Below, piece after piece: positions 17,596 through 26,965 of a stretch of DNA of 64,000 nucleotides. Numbering within the stretch: the first letter of the stretch is position 1; each line of letters begins with the position of its first letter. The notes beneath the pieces are model-generated. The model saw nothing but the letters and a program-made list of their open reading frames with translations. It was not told the origin of the DNA and searched no databases. Both the position numbers and the translations under genes were made by a program. Source of the stretch: Bradyrhizobium sp. MOS003 (GTDB lineage: Bacteria; Pseudomonadota; Alphaproteobacteria; Rhizobiales; Xanthobacteraceae); NCBI RefSeq assembly GCF_003020125.1, contig NZ_PYFW01000001.1, positions 744,001 through 808,000 on the forward strand. The letters are read 5' to 3'.

Positions 17596-18528
17596 ATGAG
17601 GAAATTTCTACTTGCCGGCATCGCGGTTGCGATCATGGCGACGCCGGCATTCGCCGCGAACTACCGCTTCGTGATCGTGCCCAAGGCGATGAACAATCCG
17701 TTCTTCGACTTCGCGCGCGACGGCTGCCTGAAGCGTGCCAAGGAGCTCGGCAACATCGAGTGCATCTACAAGGGACCGGTCGAGCATGAGCCGGCGACGC
17801 AGGCCCAGATCATCCAGGACTTCGTTACCCAGAAGGTCGACGGCCTCGCCATCTCGGTCGCCGACGTCGCGGCCATGACCAAGTCGATCGAGGCGGCGAG
17901 CGCGGCCGGCATTCCCGTCATCACCTTCGATGCCGATGCGCCGGGCTCCAAGCGCATCGCCTATATCGGCACCAACAACAAGGAGTTCGGTGTCGCGCTC
18001 GGCAAGGAATTGCTGAAGATGCGGCCTGACGGCGGCAAATACGCCATGGTCTCCGGCGGTCCCGGCGCCAAGAACCTCGCCGAGCGTGTCGACGGCGTGC
18101 GCGAGGCGCTGAAGGGGTCGAAATGGGCCGAGGTCGCGGGCTCGCCGACCTTCTGCAACGACGATCCCGCGCTCGCGGTCCAGCAGATGACGGACATGCG
18201 CACCGCAACGCCCGATCTCGCCTCTATCGTTCCGATCGGCGGCTGGCCGATGTTCGCGCCCGAAGGCTTCAAGGCCTTCGCCAGCAGGAACAAGAAGGAC
18301 ATCGATTCCGGCAAGTTCACGCTTGTCGTCGCCGATACGCTGAAGATGCAGCTCGAGCTGCTGCGCGACGGCTATGCCAATGCGCTGGTCGGCCAGCGTC
18401 CGTTCGAGATGGGCGAGAAGGCGATGGACACGCTGCTCGCCATCAAGAAGGGCGAGAAGGTGCCGGAGATCGTCTATACCGGCCTCGATCTCGTCACCAA
18501 GGACAACGTCGCGCAGATGTTGAAGTAG
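17596..18528 (+). CDS. Sugar ABC transporter substrate-binding protein
   Basis: A 310-residue periplasmic binding protein of the ribose-binding type (Peripla_BP_4). It has a typical signal peptide (MRKFLLAGIAVAIMA, cut after AFA), then YRFVIVPKAMNNPFFDFARD, DGLAISVADVAAMTKSIE and IPVITFDADAPGSKR. The ATG at 17596 follows GGTGGAGGAGACG; an in-frame GTG at 17584 is less likely. It lies about 95 bp after the permease gene, leaving room for a promoter or processing site that could raise its dose over the membrane parts. The ligand is presumably the cluster's aldose. Confidence 0.92.
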   Translation: MRKFLLAGIAVAIMATPAFAANYRFVIVPKAMNNPFFDFARDGCLKRAKELGNIECIYKGPVEHEPATQAQIIQDFVTQKVDGLAISVADVAAMTKSIEAASAAGIPVITFDADAPGSKRIAYIGTNNKEFGVALGKELLKMRPDGGKYAMVSGGPGAKNLAERVDGVREALKGSKWAEVAGSPTFCNDDPALAVQQMTDMRTATPDLASIVPIGGWPMFAPEGFKAFASRNKKDIDSGKFTLVVADTLKMQLELLRDGYANALVGQRPFEMGEKAMDTLLAIKKGEKVPEIVYTGLDLVTKDNVAQMLK

Positions 18529-18558
18529 GAGCGCCGCCAGCCCCGCGTTCCTGCGAAC

Positions 18559-18591
18559 CTCTCCCGCTTGCGGTTTCCGCGAGCGGGAGAG
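18559..18591 (+). terminator. Hairpin between binding protein and aldo/keto reductase genes
   Basis: CTCTCCCGC (18559-18567) pairs perfectly with GCGGGAGAG (18583-18591), with a further GCGG/CCGC inside. There is no T run. It probably protects the upstream mRNA or partly ends it. The wording resembles the arms of repeat family C. Confidence 0.5.
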
Positions 18592-18635
18592 ATGATCTGG
18601 ACTGCTGGAATGAAGACTGCTGGAAGGCCATGGGA

Positions 18636-19613
18636 ATGAAACGATCGCGGCTCGGCTCGCTCGACGTCACTTCAATCGGGCTCGGTTCCGCCCCGCTCGG
18701 CGGATTGTTCGCCCCCGTCAGCGATGCCGATGCGGAGGCGACGGTCGCGCGCGCCTGGTCGCTCGGAGTGCGTTTCTTCGATACCGCGCCGCTCTACGGC
18801 TTCGGCCTCGCGGAACGCCGGCTCGGCGCATTCCTGCGGCAGCAGAAACGCGACTCCTACGTCATCTCGACCAAGGTCGGACGTCTGCTGCGCGCACCGG
18901 ATGACGGCGCCGCCGAAGACGAGCATTACAAGGGCACGCCGCGCGAGCGGCCAGTGTTCGATTTCAGCTATGACGGCGTGATGCGATCGGTGGAGGAAAG
19001 CCTGTCGCGCCTCGGCCTCGACCGCGTTGACGTGCTCCTGGTGCACGATCCCGACGATCACTATGACGACGCCGTCGCCGGTGCCTTCCGTGCGCTGCAG
19101 CGCTTGCGAGGTGAGGGCACCGTCAAGGCGATCGGCGCCGGCATGAACCAGTCGGAGATGCCGGTCCGCTTCGCCGAGGCCGTGCCGGTCGACTGCTTCC
19201 TGCTCGCCGGGCGCTACACGCTGCTCGACCAGGGCGCACTGGACGCGCTGTTTCCGCTCTGCGCGGCGAAAGGTATCGGCATCCTGCTCGGCGGGATCTA
19301 CAACAGCGGAATCCTCGCCAATCCGCACGCCGGCGCGAAGTTCAACTATCAGGATGCCGACGCAGCGCTGGTTGCGCGCGCGCTCGCGCTCGACGCGCTT
19401 TGCCGCAAGCATGGCACCGAGCTGAAGGCCGCCGCACTGCAGTTCTGCATGGCGCATCCGGCCGTCACGGTCGCCGTGATGGGCGCGCGCAACGCAGGCG
19501 AGGTCACCGACAACATCGCGATGTCTGAGACGGCGGTGCCGGCGGCCTTCTGGCAGGAGCTGCGCGCGCGGAACCTCGTCGATGCCCGCGCGCCGCTGCC
19601 GGGTGGAGCGTAA
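18636..19613 (+). CDS. Aldo/keto reductase, D-threo-aldose 1-dehydrogenase-like
   Basis: NAD(P)-dependent oxidoreductase of the AKR fold, 325 residues. Catalytic elements are FFDTAPLYGFGLAERRLG (Asp and Tyr), DVLLVHDPDDHYDDA and AIGAGMNQSEMP. This shape matches the subgroup containing D-threo-aldose/L-fucose dehydrogenase, which oxidises an aldose at C1 to a lactone. The ATG at 18636 is spaced correctly from GGAAGG; the ATG at 18630 is an alternative. The next gene, three bases downstream, encodes the matching lactonase. Confidence 0.85.
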   Translation: MKRSRLGSLDVTSIGLGSAPLGGLFAPVSDADAEATVARAWSLGVRFFDTAPLYGFGLAERRLGAFLRQQKRDSYVISTKVGRLLRAPDDGAAEDEHYKGTPRERPVFDFSYDGVMRSVEESLSRLGLDRVDVLLVHDPDDHYDDAVAGAFRALQRLRGEGTVKAIGAGMNQSEMPVRFAEAVPVDCFLLAGRYTLLDQGALDALFPLCAAKGIGILLGGIYNSGILANPHAGAKFNYQDADAALVARALALDALCRKHGTELKAAALQFCMAHPAVTVAVMGARNAGEVTDNIAMSETAVPAAFWQELRARNLVDARAPLPGGA

Positions 19614-19616
19614 GGA

Positions 19617-20468
19617 ATGATCATCGACGCCCACCAGCATTTCTGGGATCCAGCGCGTGCCGATTATCCCTGGATGGCAGCGGACGAGTTGACGTCGATC
19701 CGCCGCGCCTTCGGTCCTGACGATCTCGCGCCGCTGCTGAACGCGAACGGCATCGACGCCAGCATCGTGGTGCAATGCCGCTCCGCGCTGGAAGAGACCG
19801 GGGAATTCCAGCAGATAGCGCACGCAAATCCCTTCGTTGTTGGCGTGGTCGGCTGGGCTGATCTGACGGATGGTTCGCTGGGCGACACGCTCGATCGGCT
19901 TCGCGCTTCACCCGGCGGCGACAAGCTCGTCGGCATCCGCCATCAGGTGCACGACGAGGGTGATCCCGATTGGCTGCTGCGGGAGGACGTTCGGCGCGGT
20001 CTGACTACGGTCTTCGCGCACGATCTCGCCTATGATTTCCTGGTCCGTACCCGCGAGCTGCCCGCCGCGATCGCAACCGCGCAGGCCTTCCCGCAGGCGC
20101 GCTTCGTGCTCGACCACGCCGCTAAGCCGCCGATCGCCGACGGTGGCAGCGAAGCGTGGGCCGATCGCATCAAGGCGCTCGGGGCGTGCGGCAATGTCTG
20201 GTGCAAGATCTCGGGGCTTGCTACCGAGGCAGTCTGGAACGACTGGGATGCGGAGCGGCTGTTTCCGTTCGTCGCGCACGCCGCGAGCTGTTTCGGCGAG
20301 GACAGGCTGATCTTCGGCTCGGACTGGCCGGTGTGCCTGCTTGCGGGAAGCTATGGCGAGATCAAGAGCGCGCTGGAGGCCTGCCTGACGAAGCTTGGCC
20401 CGCAGGTGCGGGCCAAGGCCTTTGGTGTGAATGCGACGCGGGCGTATCGGCTGACGATCGCAGAATAG
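19617..20468 (+). CDS. Amidohydrolase-family lactonase (L-fuconolactonase-like)
   Basis: A 283-residue metal-dependent TIM-barrel hydrolase of the PF04909 type. It starts MIIDAHQHFWDP, the HxH metal motif. The middle has LVGIRHQVHDEGD, then RFVLDHAAKPP and VWCKISGLATEA, and the end has LIFGSDWPVC with the catalytic Asp. This is the pattern of sugar-acid lactonases such as L-fuconolactonase. It starts three bases after the dehydrogenase stop, so the pair would carry an aldose to an open aldonate. Confidence 0.87.
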   Translation: MIIDAHQHFWDPARADYPWMAADELTSIRRAFGPDDLAPLLNANGIDASIVVQCRSALEETGEFQQIAHANPFVVGVVGWADLTDGSLGDTLDRLRASPGGDKLVGIRHQVHDEGDPDWLLREDVRRGLTTVFAHDLAYDFLVRTRELPAAIATAQAFPQARFVLDHAAKPPIADGGSEAWADRIKALGACGNVWCKISGLATEAVWNDWDAERLFPFVAHAASCFGEDRLIFGSDWPVCLLAGSYGEIKSALEACLTKLGPQVRAKAFGVNATRAYRLTIAE

Positions 20469-20489
20469 CGCTGCGGCGTGCGCGCCCGG

Positions 20490-21719
20490 CTACTCCGACA
20501 TCGGCTTGTCGGAGATGTCCCAGTCCTTGCCGGTGAAGGTGGAGATGTAGAGCGTCTTCATCGGCGTGTAGTCCTCGGGCGTGTAGTCGTAGGTGACGCC
20601 GTCGAGGAAATAGGGGGAGTGGAAGCCTTTGAGGTTCGAGGCCTGCTTCAGCACGTTGGCGCGGGTGAGATCGTCGCCGCAGCGGCGCAGGATCTCGCCC
20701 ATGGTCACGGCCTGGCCGTAACCGGCAAACGCGATCGTGTTGTCCTGATCAATCGCCGGCGTGTACTTCTTGCGCAGTTCCTCGAACGCCATCACGTCCG
20801 GATCTTTCTCCCATTTGGGCAGACCGACCTCCTTGTTGTAGCGGATGGCGACGATGCCGGCGGCGTTCTCGAGGCCCGCGGCGTTGAGGATCGAGCGGCC
20901 GGTGGAGCCGGCGGAAAGAAGCTGCAGCGGCTTCCAGCCGAGCTCGGCCACTTTACGGATCGACTGCGACGACGCCTTGCCGGTCGAGATGTTGTAGAAG
21001 ACGTCGGCGCCCGACTTCGAGAGATTGATGAGCTGGGAATCGACGGTCGGCTCGGTGAGATCATAGGTCTGCTCCATGATCACCGATGCCGTGCCGCCGG
21101 CATCGGCCAACACCTTCTTGAAAGGACCGAGGAAGTCACGGCCGAAATCGTCGTTCTGGTAGAGGATGCCGACCTTCGCGTTCGGCTTCACGCTGACGAC
21201 GTGACGCGCCAGGATGCGAGCTTCGGTCGGATAGAGCGGCAGGCCCGCCATCGTCCATTTGAACTCTTTCGGGTTGTTCCACTTCGACGCGCCGGTGTTG
21301 AGCAGCAACTGCGGCACGCCCTTGGAGTTCAGATATTTGTGCACGGCGGTCTGCGGCGCGGTGCCGAGCGAGCCATACAGCGCGAGCACCTCTTCCTGCT
21401 CGACCAGGCGCCGCGTCGCCTCGACGCATTTCGGCGCGCTGTAGGCGTCGTCCATGGTGAGGAACTTGACCTTGCGTCCGTTGATGCCGCCCTTCTCGTT
21501 CAGCATCTGGAAATAGGCCTCGCCGATGCGGCCGAGCACGCCGTAGAGCGAGCCGGGGCCGGAATGCGGCACGGTCTGTCCGATCTTGATCTCGGTGTCG
21601 CTGGCGCCCGCATCGTATTTCTTCTCCGCAGCCCAGACATAAGGCGCGGGCAATGTCGATGCGGCGATCGTGGCGAGCGCGGCGGCGCTGAAATCGCGCC
21701 GCGATGGATTCTTCGTCAT
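20490..21719 (-). CDS. Branched-chain amino-acid type ABC substrate-binding protein
   Basis: A 409-residue periplasmic binding protein of the Leu/Ile/Val type (Peripla_BP_6). It carries a Tat-like signal (SRRDFSAAALATIAAS) cut near VWA-AEK, then TEIKIGQTVPHSGPGSLYG, INGRKVKFLTMDDAYS and the domain-linking segments typical of LivK relatives. The ATG at 21719 has AGGGAG upstream and gives the correct Tat start; the frame extends further but without sense. No permease or ATPase gene is adjacent, so it is an orphan binding protein whose ligand may be an amino acid, amide or aromatic compound. Confidence 0.9.
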   Translation of the reverse strand: MTKNPSRRDFSAAALATIAASTLPAPYVWAAEKKYDAGASDTEIKIGQTVPHSGPGSLYGVLGRIGEAYFQMLNEKGGINGRKVKFLTMDDAYSAPKCVEATRRLVEQEEVLALYGSLGTAPQTAVHKYLNSKGVPQLLLNTGASKWNNPKEFKWTMAGLPLYPTEARILARHVVSVKPNAKVGILYQNDDFGRDFLGPFKKVLADAGGTASVIMEQTYDLTEPTVDSQLINLSKSGADVFYNISTGKASSQSIRKVAELGWKPLQLLSAGSTGRSILNAAGLENAAGIVAIRYNKEVGLPKWEKDPDVMAFEELRKKYTPAIDQDNTIAFAGYGQAVTMGEILRRCGDDLTRANVLKQASNLKGFHSPYFLDGVTYDYTPEDYTPMKTLYISTFTGKDWDISDKPMSE

Positions 21720-21834
21720 TATGTGTTTCTCCCTGGCGCGCGCATTGTGCTGGCAGGTGCGCAGGGCTCGCAAGGGGGAAGTCACCGCTTTGCGACGCAA
21801 TGACGCTGAAATGTCAGGGAGTTAGCGCCTAGAC

Positions 21835-22761
21835 TCAAGTTTTCTCGGCGACCACGACGAGGCCACGCACCGGCTCGTTGTTTTCGATGCGCGGCGAGGC
21901 CGTCTGCAATGTCAGGAGCTTCAGTCCGGCCCTGACGAGCGCGCTCCGCACATATTCCGCTGCATGGGCATAGCGCAGGCCTTCGCCGAGAATGATGCCG
22001 TTTTTATCGTGGGTCTCGAGCGTGAAGGCGAGTACGCCGCCCGCTGCAAGCACGCGCCTTGTTTCCGTCAGCACCGGTGCGAGATCCGACAGATACACGA
22101 ACGCATCCGCCGCAAGCATCAGGTTCGCGCTTGCATTGGGCTTGCCGCGCAAGCCATCGATCATGTCGGCGACTTCGAGCTCGGCGTACAGACCCGTCGC
22201 ACGCGCCTCCTTGATCATGCCGGACGACAGGTCGATGCCGGTGAAATGATCGACCTGCTTGGCGAAGGCGGCTGCCGCAAGGCCGGTGCCGCAGCCGAGA
22301 TCGATGGCGCGCTTGAACAGAGCCGGCTTCCTGGCGGCGACGCGCGCGGCGATCACCGCCTTGAAGATCAGGGACGGCGCGCGGTAGTCGAGATCGTTGA
22401 CCAGCGCATCCTCGAAATGCGGCGCATATTGATCGAACAAGGCCTGCACATAGGCCTTCGGCATCTCCGAGAGTTGCTCGTCGCCCAGCCGTATCAAATG
22501 CAAGCCGGCGCCGTGCTGGTCGTCCGGGTCGGCCTCGCGCGCTTTCCGGAAGGCGGCAATGGCCTTGTCGCGCTCGCCGAGCTCCTCGCGGATCTCACCG
22601 AGCGTGAACCAGGCCGAGGTGAAGTTCGGCGCGAGCTCGAGGGCCTGTTCCAGCAGGTCGGCGGCGGCGGGCAGATCGCCCTTGAGCTGGAGATCGCGAG
22701 CGAATTCGAAGCGGCGGTCGGCGATGAGATCGCCGGAGGATTGAAACAGGCGCAGGGGCAT
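21835..22761 (-). CDS. TPR-containing class I SAM-dependent methyltransferase
   Basis: A 308-residue protein. Residues 1-100 hold about two TPR repeats (LAPNFTSAWFTLGEIREELG, then KAIAAFRKAREADPDDQ). Residues 130-300 are a Rossmann methyltransferase with motif I AIDLGCGTGLAAAAFAKQV, GIDLSSGMIKEARATGLY and LAAGGVLAFTLETHD. The substrate is unknown; the TPR part suggests a protein partner, as in NDUFAF5-like or contractile-associated enzymes. It is a single gene bordered by a palindromic repeat upstream. Confidence 0.88.
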   Translation of the reverse strand: MPLRLFQSSGDLIADRRFEFARDLQLKGDLPAAADLLEQALELAPNFTSAWFTLGEIREELGERDKAIAAFRKAREADPDDQHGAGLHLIRLGDEQLSEMPKAYVQALFDQYAPHFEDALVNDLDYRAPSLIFKAVIAARVAARKPALFKRAIDLGCGTGLAAAAFAKQVDHFTGIDLSSGMIKEARATGLYAELEVADMIDGLRGKPNASANLMLAADAFVYLSDLAPVLTETRRVLAAGGVLAFTLETHDKNGIILGEGLRYAHAAEYVRSALVRAGLKLLTLQTASPRIENNEPVRGLVVVAEKT

Positions 22762-22774
22762 TGAGGAACCGGTT

Positions 22775-22899
22775 CGTCATTGCCGGGCTTGACCCGCCCG
22801 CGGGGTCGAAGCCCCTCCGGCGCGGCGAAGGCCCGGCAATCCATTAAAAAAGGAACTCTTTAGGACGATGGATGCGCGGGTCAAGCCCGCGCATGACGG
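22775..22899. repeat. Palindromic repeat (family D)
   Basis: CGTCATTGCCGGGCTTGACC at the left and GGGTCAAGCCCGCGCATGACG-type wording at the right form imperfect inverted arms around an A-rich centre. It is related to the elements at 39138-39223 and 52663-52774. It fills the gap between two divergent genes. Confidence 0.75.
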
Positions 22900-22934
22900 C
22901 TTAATTTGGAGCGGCTCCTTCCTATATTAATCGC

Positions 22935-23969
22935 ATGCGTCCACAAGACATCCTGCTGCCGGCTGCTGCCGGCCTGTGCTGCAAGCCCGGCGGCTTCCAC
23001 ATCGACCCCATCCGTCCGGTCGAGCGAGCCGTGATTACACATGGCCACTCCGACCATGCGCGCCCCGGCCACGGCTCCGTGCTGGCGACGCAGGAGACGC
23101 TGGACATGATGCGGCTGCGTTACGGCGAGAATTTTGCCGGCTCGACGCAAGCGATCCGCTATGGCGAGGAAATCGGGCTTGGCGACGTCACCGTCAAATT
23201 TCACCCGGCCGGCCACGTGCTGGGTTCGGCGCAGGTCGCGGTCGCCTGCAAGGGCACCTGCATCGTCGCCTCCGGCGACTACAAGGACGCGCCAGACCCG
23301 ACCTGCACGCCGTTCGAACTGGTGCAATGCGACGTCTTCATCACCGAGGCGACGTTCGGGCTTCCGGTGTTCCGGCATGGCGATGCGAGCGACGAGGTCG
23401 AGAAGCTGCTCGCCTCCGTCGCGCTGTTTCCGGAGCGCGCACATCTGGTCGGCGCCTATTCGCTCGGCAAGGCCCAGCGCGTGATCAAGCTGATCCGGCA
23501 GGCGGGCTATGACGCCCCGATCTATCTGCATGGCGCGATGGAGAAGATCACCGAGTACTATCAGAGCCGCGGCATCGATCTCGGCGAACTCAGGCCGGTG
23601 AAGGGCGTGAAGAAGGCGGCGCTCGCCGGCACCATCACGCTGGCCCCGCCATCGGCGACGTCAGATCTCTGGACACGGCGCTTTCCCGATCCGGTCACGG
23701 CATTCGCCTCGGGCTGGATGCGGGTGCGTGCCCGCGCGCGGCAGCGCGGCATCGAGCTGCCGCTGGTGATCTCCGACCACGCCGATTGGGACGGCCTCAC
23801 CGCCACCATCGCCGCGACCGGCGCCGGCGAAATCTGGGTCACGCACGGCCAGGAAGACGCGCTGGTGCATTGGTGCCAAAGCAAAGGCCTGAAAGCGCGG
23901 CCACTCGATCTCGTGGGCTATGGCGACGAGGAGAGCGAGACGCCGATCGCGGACGAGGCCGAGGCATGA
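22935..23969 (+). CDS. Ligase-associated DNA exonuclease (MBL fold)
   Basis: A 344-residue metallo-beta-lactamase/beta-CASP nuclease that works with an ATP-dependent DNA ligase in DNA end processing. The metal site is ITHGHSDHARPGHG, FHPAGHVLGSAQV and SGDYKDAPDPTC; beta-CASP features follow at GAYSLGKAQRVIKLI, and the last metal histidine is in LVISDHADWDG. Its TGA overlaps the ligase ATG by four bases, so the two are coupled. The other two members of the set, Lhr-type helicase and PdeM, lie at 39.3-42.6 kb. Confidence 0.93.
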   Translation: MRPQDILLPAAAGLCCKPGGFHIDPIRPVERAVITHGHSDHARPGHGSVLATQETLDMMRLRYGENFAGSTQAIRYGEEIGLGDVTVKFHPAGHVLGSAQVAVACKGTCIVASGDYKDAPDPTCTPFELVQCDVFITEATFGLPVFRHGDASDEVEKLLASVALFPERAHLVGAYSLGKAQRVIKLIRQAGYDAPIYLHGAMEKITEYYQSRGIDLGELRPVKGVKKAALAGTITLAPPSATSDLWTRRFPDPVTAFASGWMRVRARARQRGIELPLVISDHADWDGLTATIAATGAGEIWVTHGQEDALVHWCQSKGLKARPLDLVGYGDEESETPIADEAEA

Positions 23970-25618
23970 ACCGCTTCGCCGAACTGCTCGACCGTCTCGC
24001 CTACGAGCCCGGCCGCAACAACAAGTTGCGGCTGCTCACCGGCTATTTCCGCGAGGTCGGCGATCCCGACCGTGGCTATGCGCTGGCCGCGCTGACCGGC
24101 GCGCTCAGCTTCAAGCACGCCAAGTCGGCGCTGATCCGCAATCTCATTGCGACGCGCACGGATGAGGTGCTGTTCGGGCTGTCTTACGATTATGTCGGCG
24201 ATCTCTCGGAGACGGTGGCGCTGATGTGGCCGAAGGCCGTGGGTGTGCACAACAACCCACCACCCCCGACGCTGACCGAAGTCGTCACCACGTTGCGCAC
24301 GCTCGGCAAGACCGAATTGCCGAAGCAGCTCGAGCGCTGGCTCGACGAGCTCGATGAGACCGGCCGCTGGGCGCTGCTGAAGCTCGTCACCGGTGCGCTT
24401 CGGATCGGCATCTCCGCACGCCTCGCCAAGACCGCGGCCGCCGCGCTCGGCGACAAGGATCCGCACGATGTCGAGCTGATGTGGCCCGGCCTTGCACCGC
24501 CCTATCTCGACCTGTTCGCCTGGCTGGAGGGTCGCGGTGACAAGCCGGTCAATCGCGATCCCGCGCCGTTCCGTCCCGTGATGCTGGCGCATGCGATCGA
24601 GGACAGCGATTTCGCTGCGCTGGATCCTGCCGACTACATCGCCGAATGGAAATGGGATGGCATTCGCGTGCAGGCGGTGGCGGGGCGCGACGAAAACGGC
24701 CACATCACCGCGCGGCTCTATTCGCGCACCGGCGAGGACATTACCGGGAGTTTTCCCGATCTCGTGCCGTCGCTGCGGCTACCAGGCGCGATCGACGGCG
24801 AGCTTCTGATCCTGCGCGAGGGCCGGGTGCAGAGCTTCAACGTCCTGCAACAGCGGCTCAACCGCAAGGTCGTGTCGCCGAAGCTGATCAAGGAGTTTCC
24901 GATTCATCTGCGCGCGTACGATCTGCTCGGCGACGACGAGAATGATCTCCGCGAGCTGCCGTTCGCGGAGCGGCGCGAACGGCTGGAGACCTTCATCGGG
25001 AAGCTCGGCGATCCCCGCATCGACCTGTCGCCCACGGTGCCCTTCGCAAGCTGGGAGGCACTGACGGCCGCCCGTGCCGATCCCGCCAGCGCAGGCGCCG
25101 GCGAAGACGCGGACGCCGTCGAAGGCGTGATGCTGAAGCAGCGCGATGCGCTTTACCTGCCCGGACGTCCCAAGGGCCAGTGGTGGAAGTGGAAACGCGA
25201 TCCGCACATCATCGACGCCGTGCTGATGTATGCGCAGCGCGGCCACGGCAAGCGCTCGTCCTATTATTCCGACTACACGTTCGGTGTCTGGACCGAGGGC
25301 GAGGGCGGTGACGAGCTGGTGCCGGTCGGAAAAGCCTATTTCGGCTTCACCGACGAGGAGCTGTTGCAGATTGACCGCTTCGTCCGCCGCAACACCACGG
25401 AAAAATTCGGCCCCGTCCGCCACGTCGTCCACGAGGGCGACAAGGGCCTGGTGCTGGAAGTGGCGTTCGAGGGCCTGCAGCGCTCGCCGCGCCACAAATC
25501 CGGCGTCGCCATGCGCTTCCCCCGCATCAGCCGCCTGCGCTGGGACAAGCCGCCGCGCGAGGCGGACCGGCTGGAGACGCTGGAGCGGATGCTGAAGGCG
25601 GAGGTGGTGGAGGTGTGA
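23966..25618 (+). CDS. ATP-dependent DNA ligase (ligase-associated repair set)
   Basis: A 550-residue ligase with an N-terminal DNA-binding domain (LLTGYFREVGDPDRGYALAA), a nucleotidyltransferase domain and a C-terminal OB fold. The adenylated Lys is in EWKWDGIRVQ near residue 228; motif III DGELLI, motif IV VEGVMLKQ and motif V QWWKWKRD are present. It joins DNA nicks or breaks using ATP, in addition to the NAD-dependent LigA expected elsewhere. Its start overlaps the exonuclease stop (ATGA). Confidence 0.93.
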   Translation: MNRFAELLDRLAYEPGRNNKLRLLTGYFREVGDPDRGYALAALTGALSFKHAKSALIRNLIATRTDEVLFGLSYDYVGDLSETVALMWPKAVGVHNNPPPPTLTEVVTTLRTLGKTELPKQLERWLDELDETGRWALLKLVTGALRIGISARLAKTAAAALGDKDPHDVELMWPGLAPPYLDLFAWLEGRGDKPVNRDPAPFRPVMLAHAIEDSDFAALDPADYIAEWKWDGIRVQAVAGRDENGHITARLYSRTGEDITGSFPDLVPSLRLPGAIDGELLILREGRVQSFNVLQQRLNRKVVSPKLIKEFPIHLRAYDLLGDDENDLRELPFAERRERLETFIGKLGDPRIDLSPTVPFASWEALTAARADPASAGAGEDADAVEGVMLKQRDALYLPGRPKGQWWKWKRDPHIIDAVLMYAQRGHGKRSSYYSDYTFGVWTEGEGGDELVPVGKAYFGFTDEELLQIDRFVRRNTTEKFGPVRHVVHEGDKGLVLEVAFEGLQRSPRHKSGVAMRFPRISRLRWDKPPREADRLETLERMLKAEVVEV

Positions 25619-25657
25619 AGTGTGAAAGGCTCGATCGCGGCCACAAGGAAGGTGCGC

Positions 25658-25776
25658 CCCCTCGCCCGCTTGCGGGAGAGGGTTGGGGAGAGGGCTGTCT
25701 CCGCATTGGGATTCCCCAAGAGGAGAGAGCCCTCACCCGCGCCTTCGGCGCGACCTCTCCCGCAAGCGGGAGAGGT
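25658..25776. repeat. Palindromic repeat (family C)
   Basis: CTCGCCCGCTTGCGGGAGAG on the left, CTCTCCCGCAAGCGGGAGAG on the right, separated by about 80 bp. Each arm is itself a hairpin. It closely matches the element at 34581-34710. Confidence 0.85.
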
Positions 25777-25901
25777 TGCAGCCAGCCCGCGGCAACCGAC
25801 TGCCTGAATTAAACTCCCGTAACCCGATTGACGCCCCGTTGCGGGTTCCCCATTTGCCTCGCCGTGCCCTATAATGGGTCGAATCCGCTGAGGAGTTTGA
25901 G

Positions 25902-26207
25902 ATGGTCCAAGACGTCAGAGATTTGCCGGCCGGCCGCAGTGACGGGCTGAACCGCTTTCTCGGCGGCTCGCCGCTGGCGGTCGCATTTCGCCTGGTCCTG
26001 CTCTCGATCCTGGTCGGCGTCGTGCTCGCCGCGATCGGCTTCGATCCCTGGAACATCCTCACCAGCATCCGCCTCTTGTTCCAGCGTCTCTGGGATCTCG
26101 GCTTCGACACCATCAACTGGCTGTGGCGCTACTTCCTGCTCGGCGCAGTCATCGTGATCCCGATCTGGCTGCTCTCGCGCGTGTTCGGCACGCCGCGCGG
26201 CCGGTGA
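25902..26207 (+). CDS. Small inner-membrane protein (DUF6460-like)
   Basis: A 101-residue protein with a short polar N-terminus and two strongly hydrophobic helices, VAFRLVLLSILVGVVLAAIG and YFLLGAVIVIPIWLLSRVF, joined by an amphipathic segment with FDPWNILTSIRLLFQ. This matches the layout of DUF6460 proteins common in Bradyrhizobiaceae. Its role is unknown. A good ribosome site, GAGGAG, precedes the ATG. It lies 21 bases ahead of an MBL-fold hydrolase gene and may share its transcript. Confidence 0.75.
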   Translation: MVQDVRDLPAGRSDGLNRFLGGSPLAVAFRLVLLSILVGVVLAAIGFDPWNILTSIRLLFQRLWDLGFDTINWLWRYFLLGAVIVIPIWLLSRVFGTPRGR

Positions 26208-26228
26208 GATTTTGAAGGTCCGCAGCCG

Positions 26229-26963
26229 ATGCAACTCCGTTTCGTCGGCTGCGGCGACGCTTTCGGCTCCGGCGGCAGGCTCAACACCTGCTTCCATGTC
26301 TCGGGGCGCCAGGCCAACTTCCTGATCGATTGCGGCGCGTCGGCCCTGCCGGCGCTGAAGCGGCTCGAGATCGACCGCAACGACATCGATCTCATCCTGA
26401 TCACGCATTTCCACGGCGACCACTTTGCCGGCCTGCCGTTGGTCCTGCTCGACGCCCAGTTCTCGCGACGGACGCGGCCGCTGACGATCGCGGGCCCGCA
26501 GGGCATCGAGAGGCGGCTGCGTGAGGTGATGGAGGCGCTGTTCGAGCATTCCTCGAAGACCCAGCAGCGCTTCGAGCTCGACGTCGTCGAGCTCACGCCC
26601 GAGCAGAGCCGGACGTTCGGCCCCGTGACGGTGACGCCCTATTCCGTTGTGCACGGCGAATCCGGGGGCCCCTTCCTCGCCTACCGCGTCGAGGCCGAGG
26701 GCCGCACGCTCGCCTACAGCGCCGATACCGAATGGACGGAGACGCTCATTCCGCTGGCGCATGGCGCGGATCTTTTCATTGCCGAAGCCTATATGTACGA
26801 GAAGGTGGTGAAGAACCATCTCAGCCTGAAGACCCTGGAACAGCATCTGCCGGCGATCGCCGCCAAGCGGCTCGTCCTCACCCATATGAGCGACGACATG
26901 CTGTCGCGCCTCGAGACTCTGCCCCATATGGCGGCCGAGGACGGCATGGTCGTCGTGTTCTGA
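26229..26963 (+). CDS. MBL-fold metallo-hydrolase, ribonuclease Z-like
   Basis: A 244-residue beta-lactamase-fold hydrolase. The metal motif THFHGDHFAGLP is near residue 60, with a second metal Asp in YSADTEWTE and the last histidine in LVLTHMSDDML. It lacks the long exosite arm of true tRNase Z, so phosphodiesterase or another ester substrate is likely. Only two bases separate its stop from the next start, a MATE-family transporter. Confidence 0.85.
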   Translation: MQLRFVGCGDAFGSGGRLNTCFHVSGRQANFLIDCGASALPALKRLEIDRNDIDLILITHFHGDHFAGLPLVLLDAQFSRRTRPLTIAGPQGIERRLREVMEALFEHSSKTQQRFELDVVELTPEQSRTFGPVTVTPYSVVHGESGGPFLAYRVEAEGRTLAYSADTEWTETLIPLAHGADLFIAEAYMYEKVVKNHLSLKTLEQHLPAIAAKRLVLTHMSDDMLSRLETLPHMAAEDGMVVVF

Positions 26964-26965
26964 CC

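Noticed and set aside
22853..22867. GAAC-TCTTTAG-GACG before the exonuclease gene, a near LexA box
   Set aside because: The second half-site is off consensus (GACG) and the site lies inside palindromic repeat D, so chance similarity is likely.
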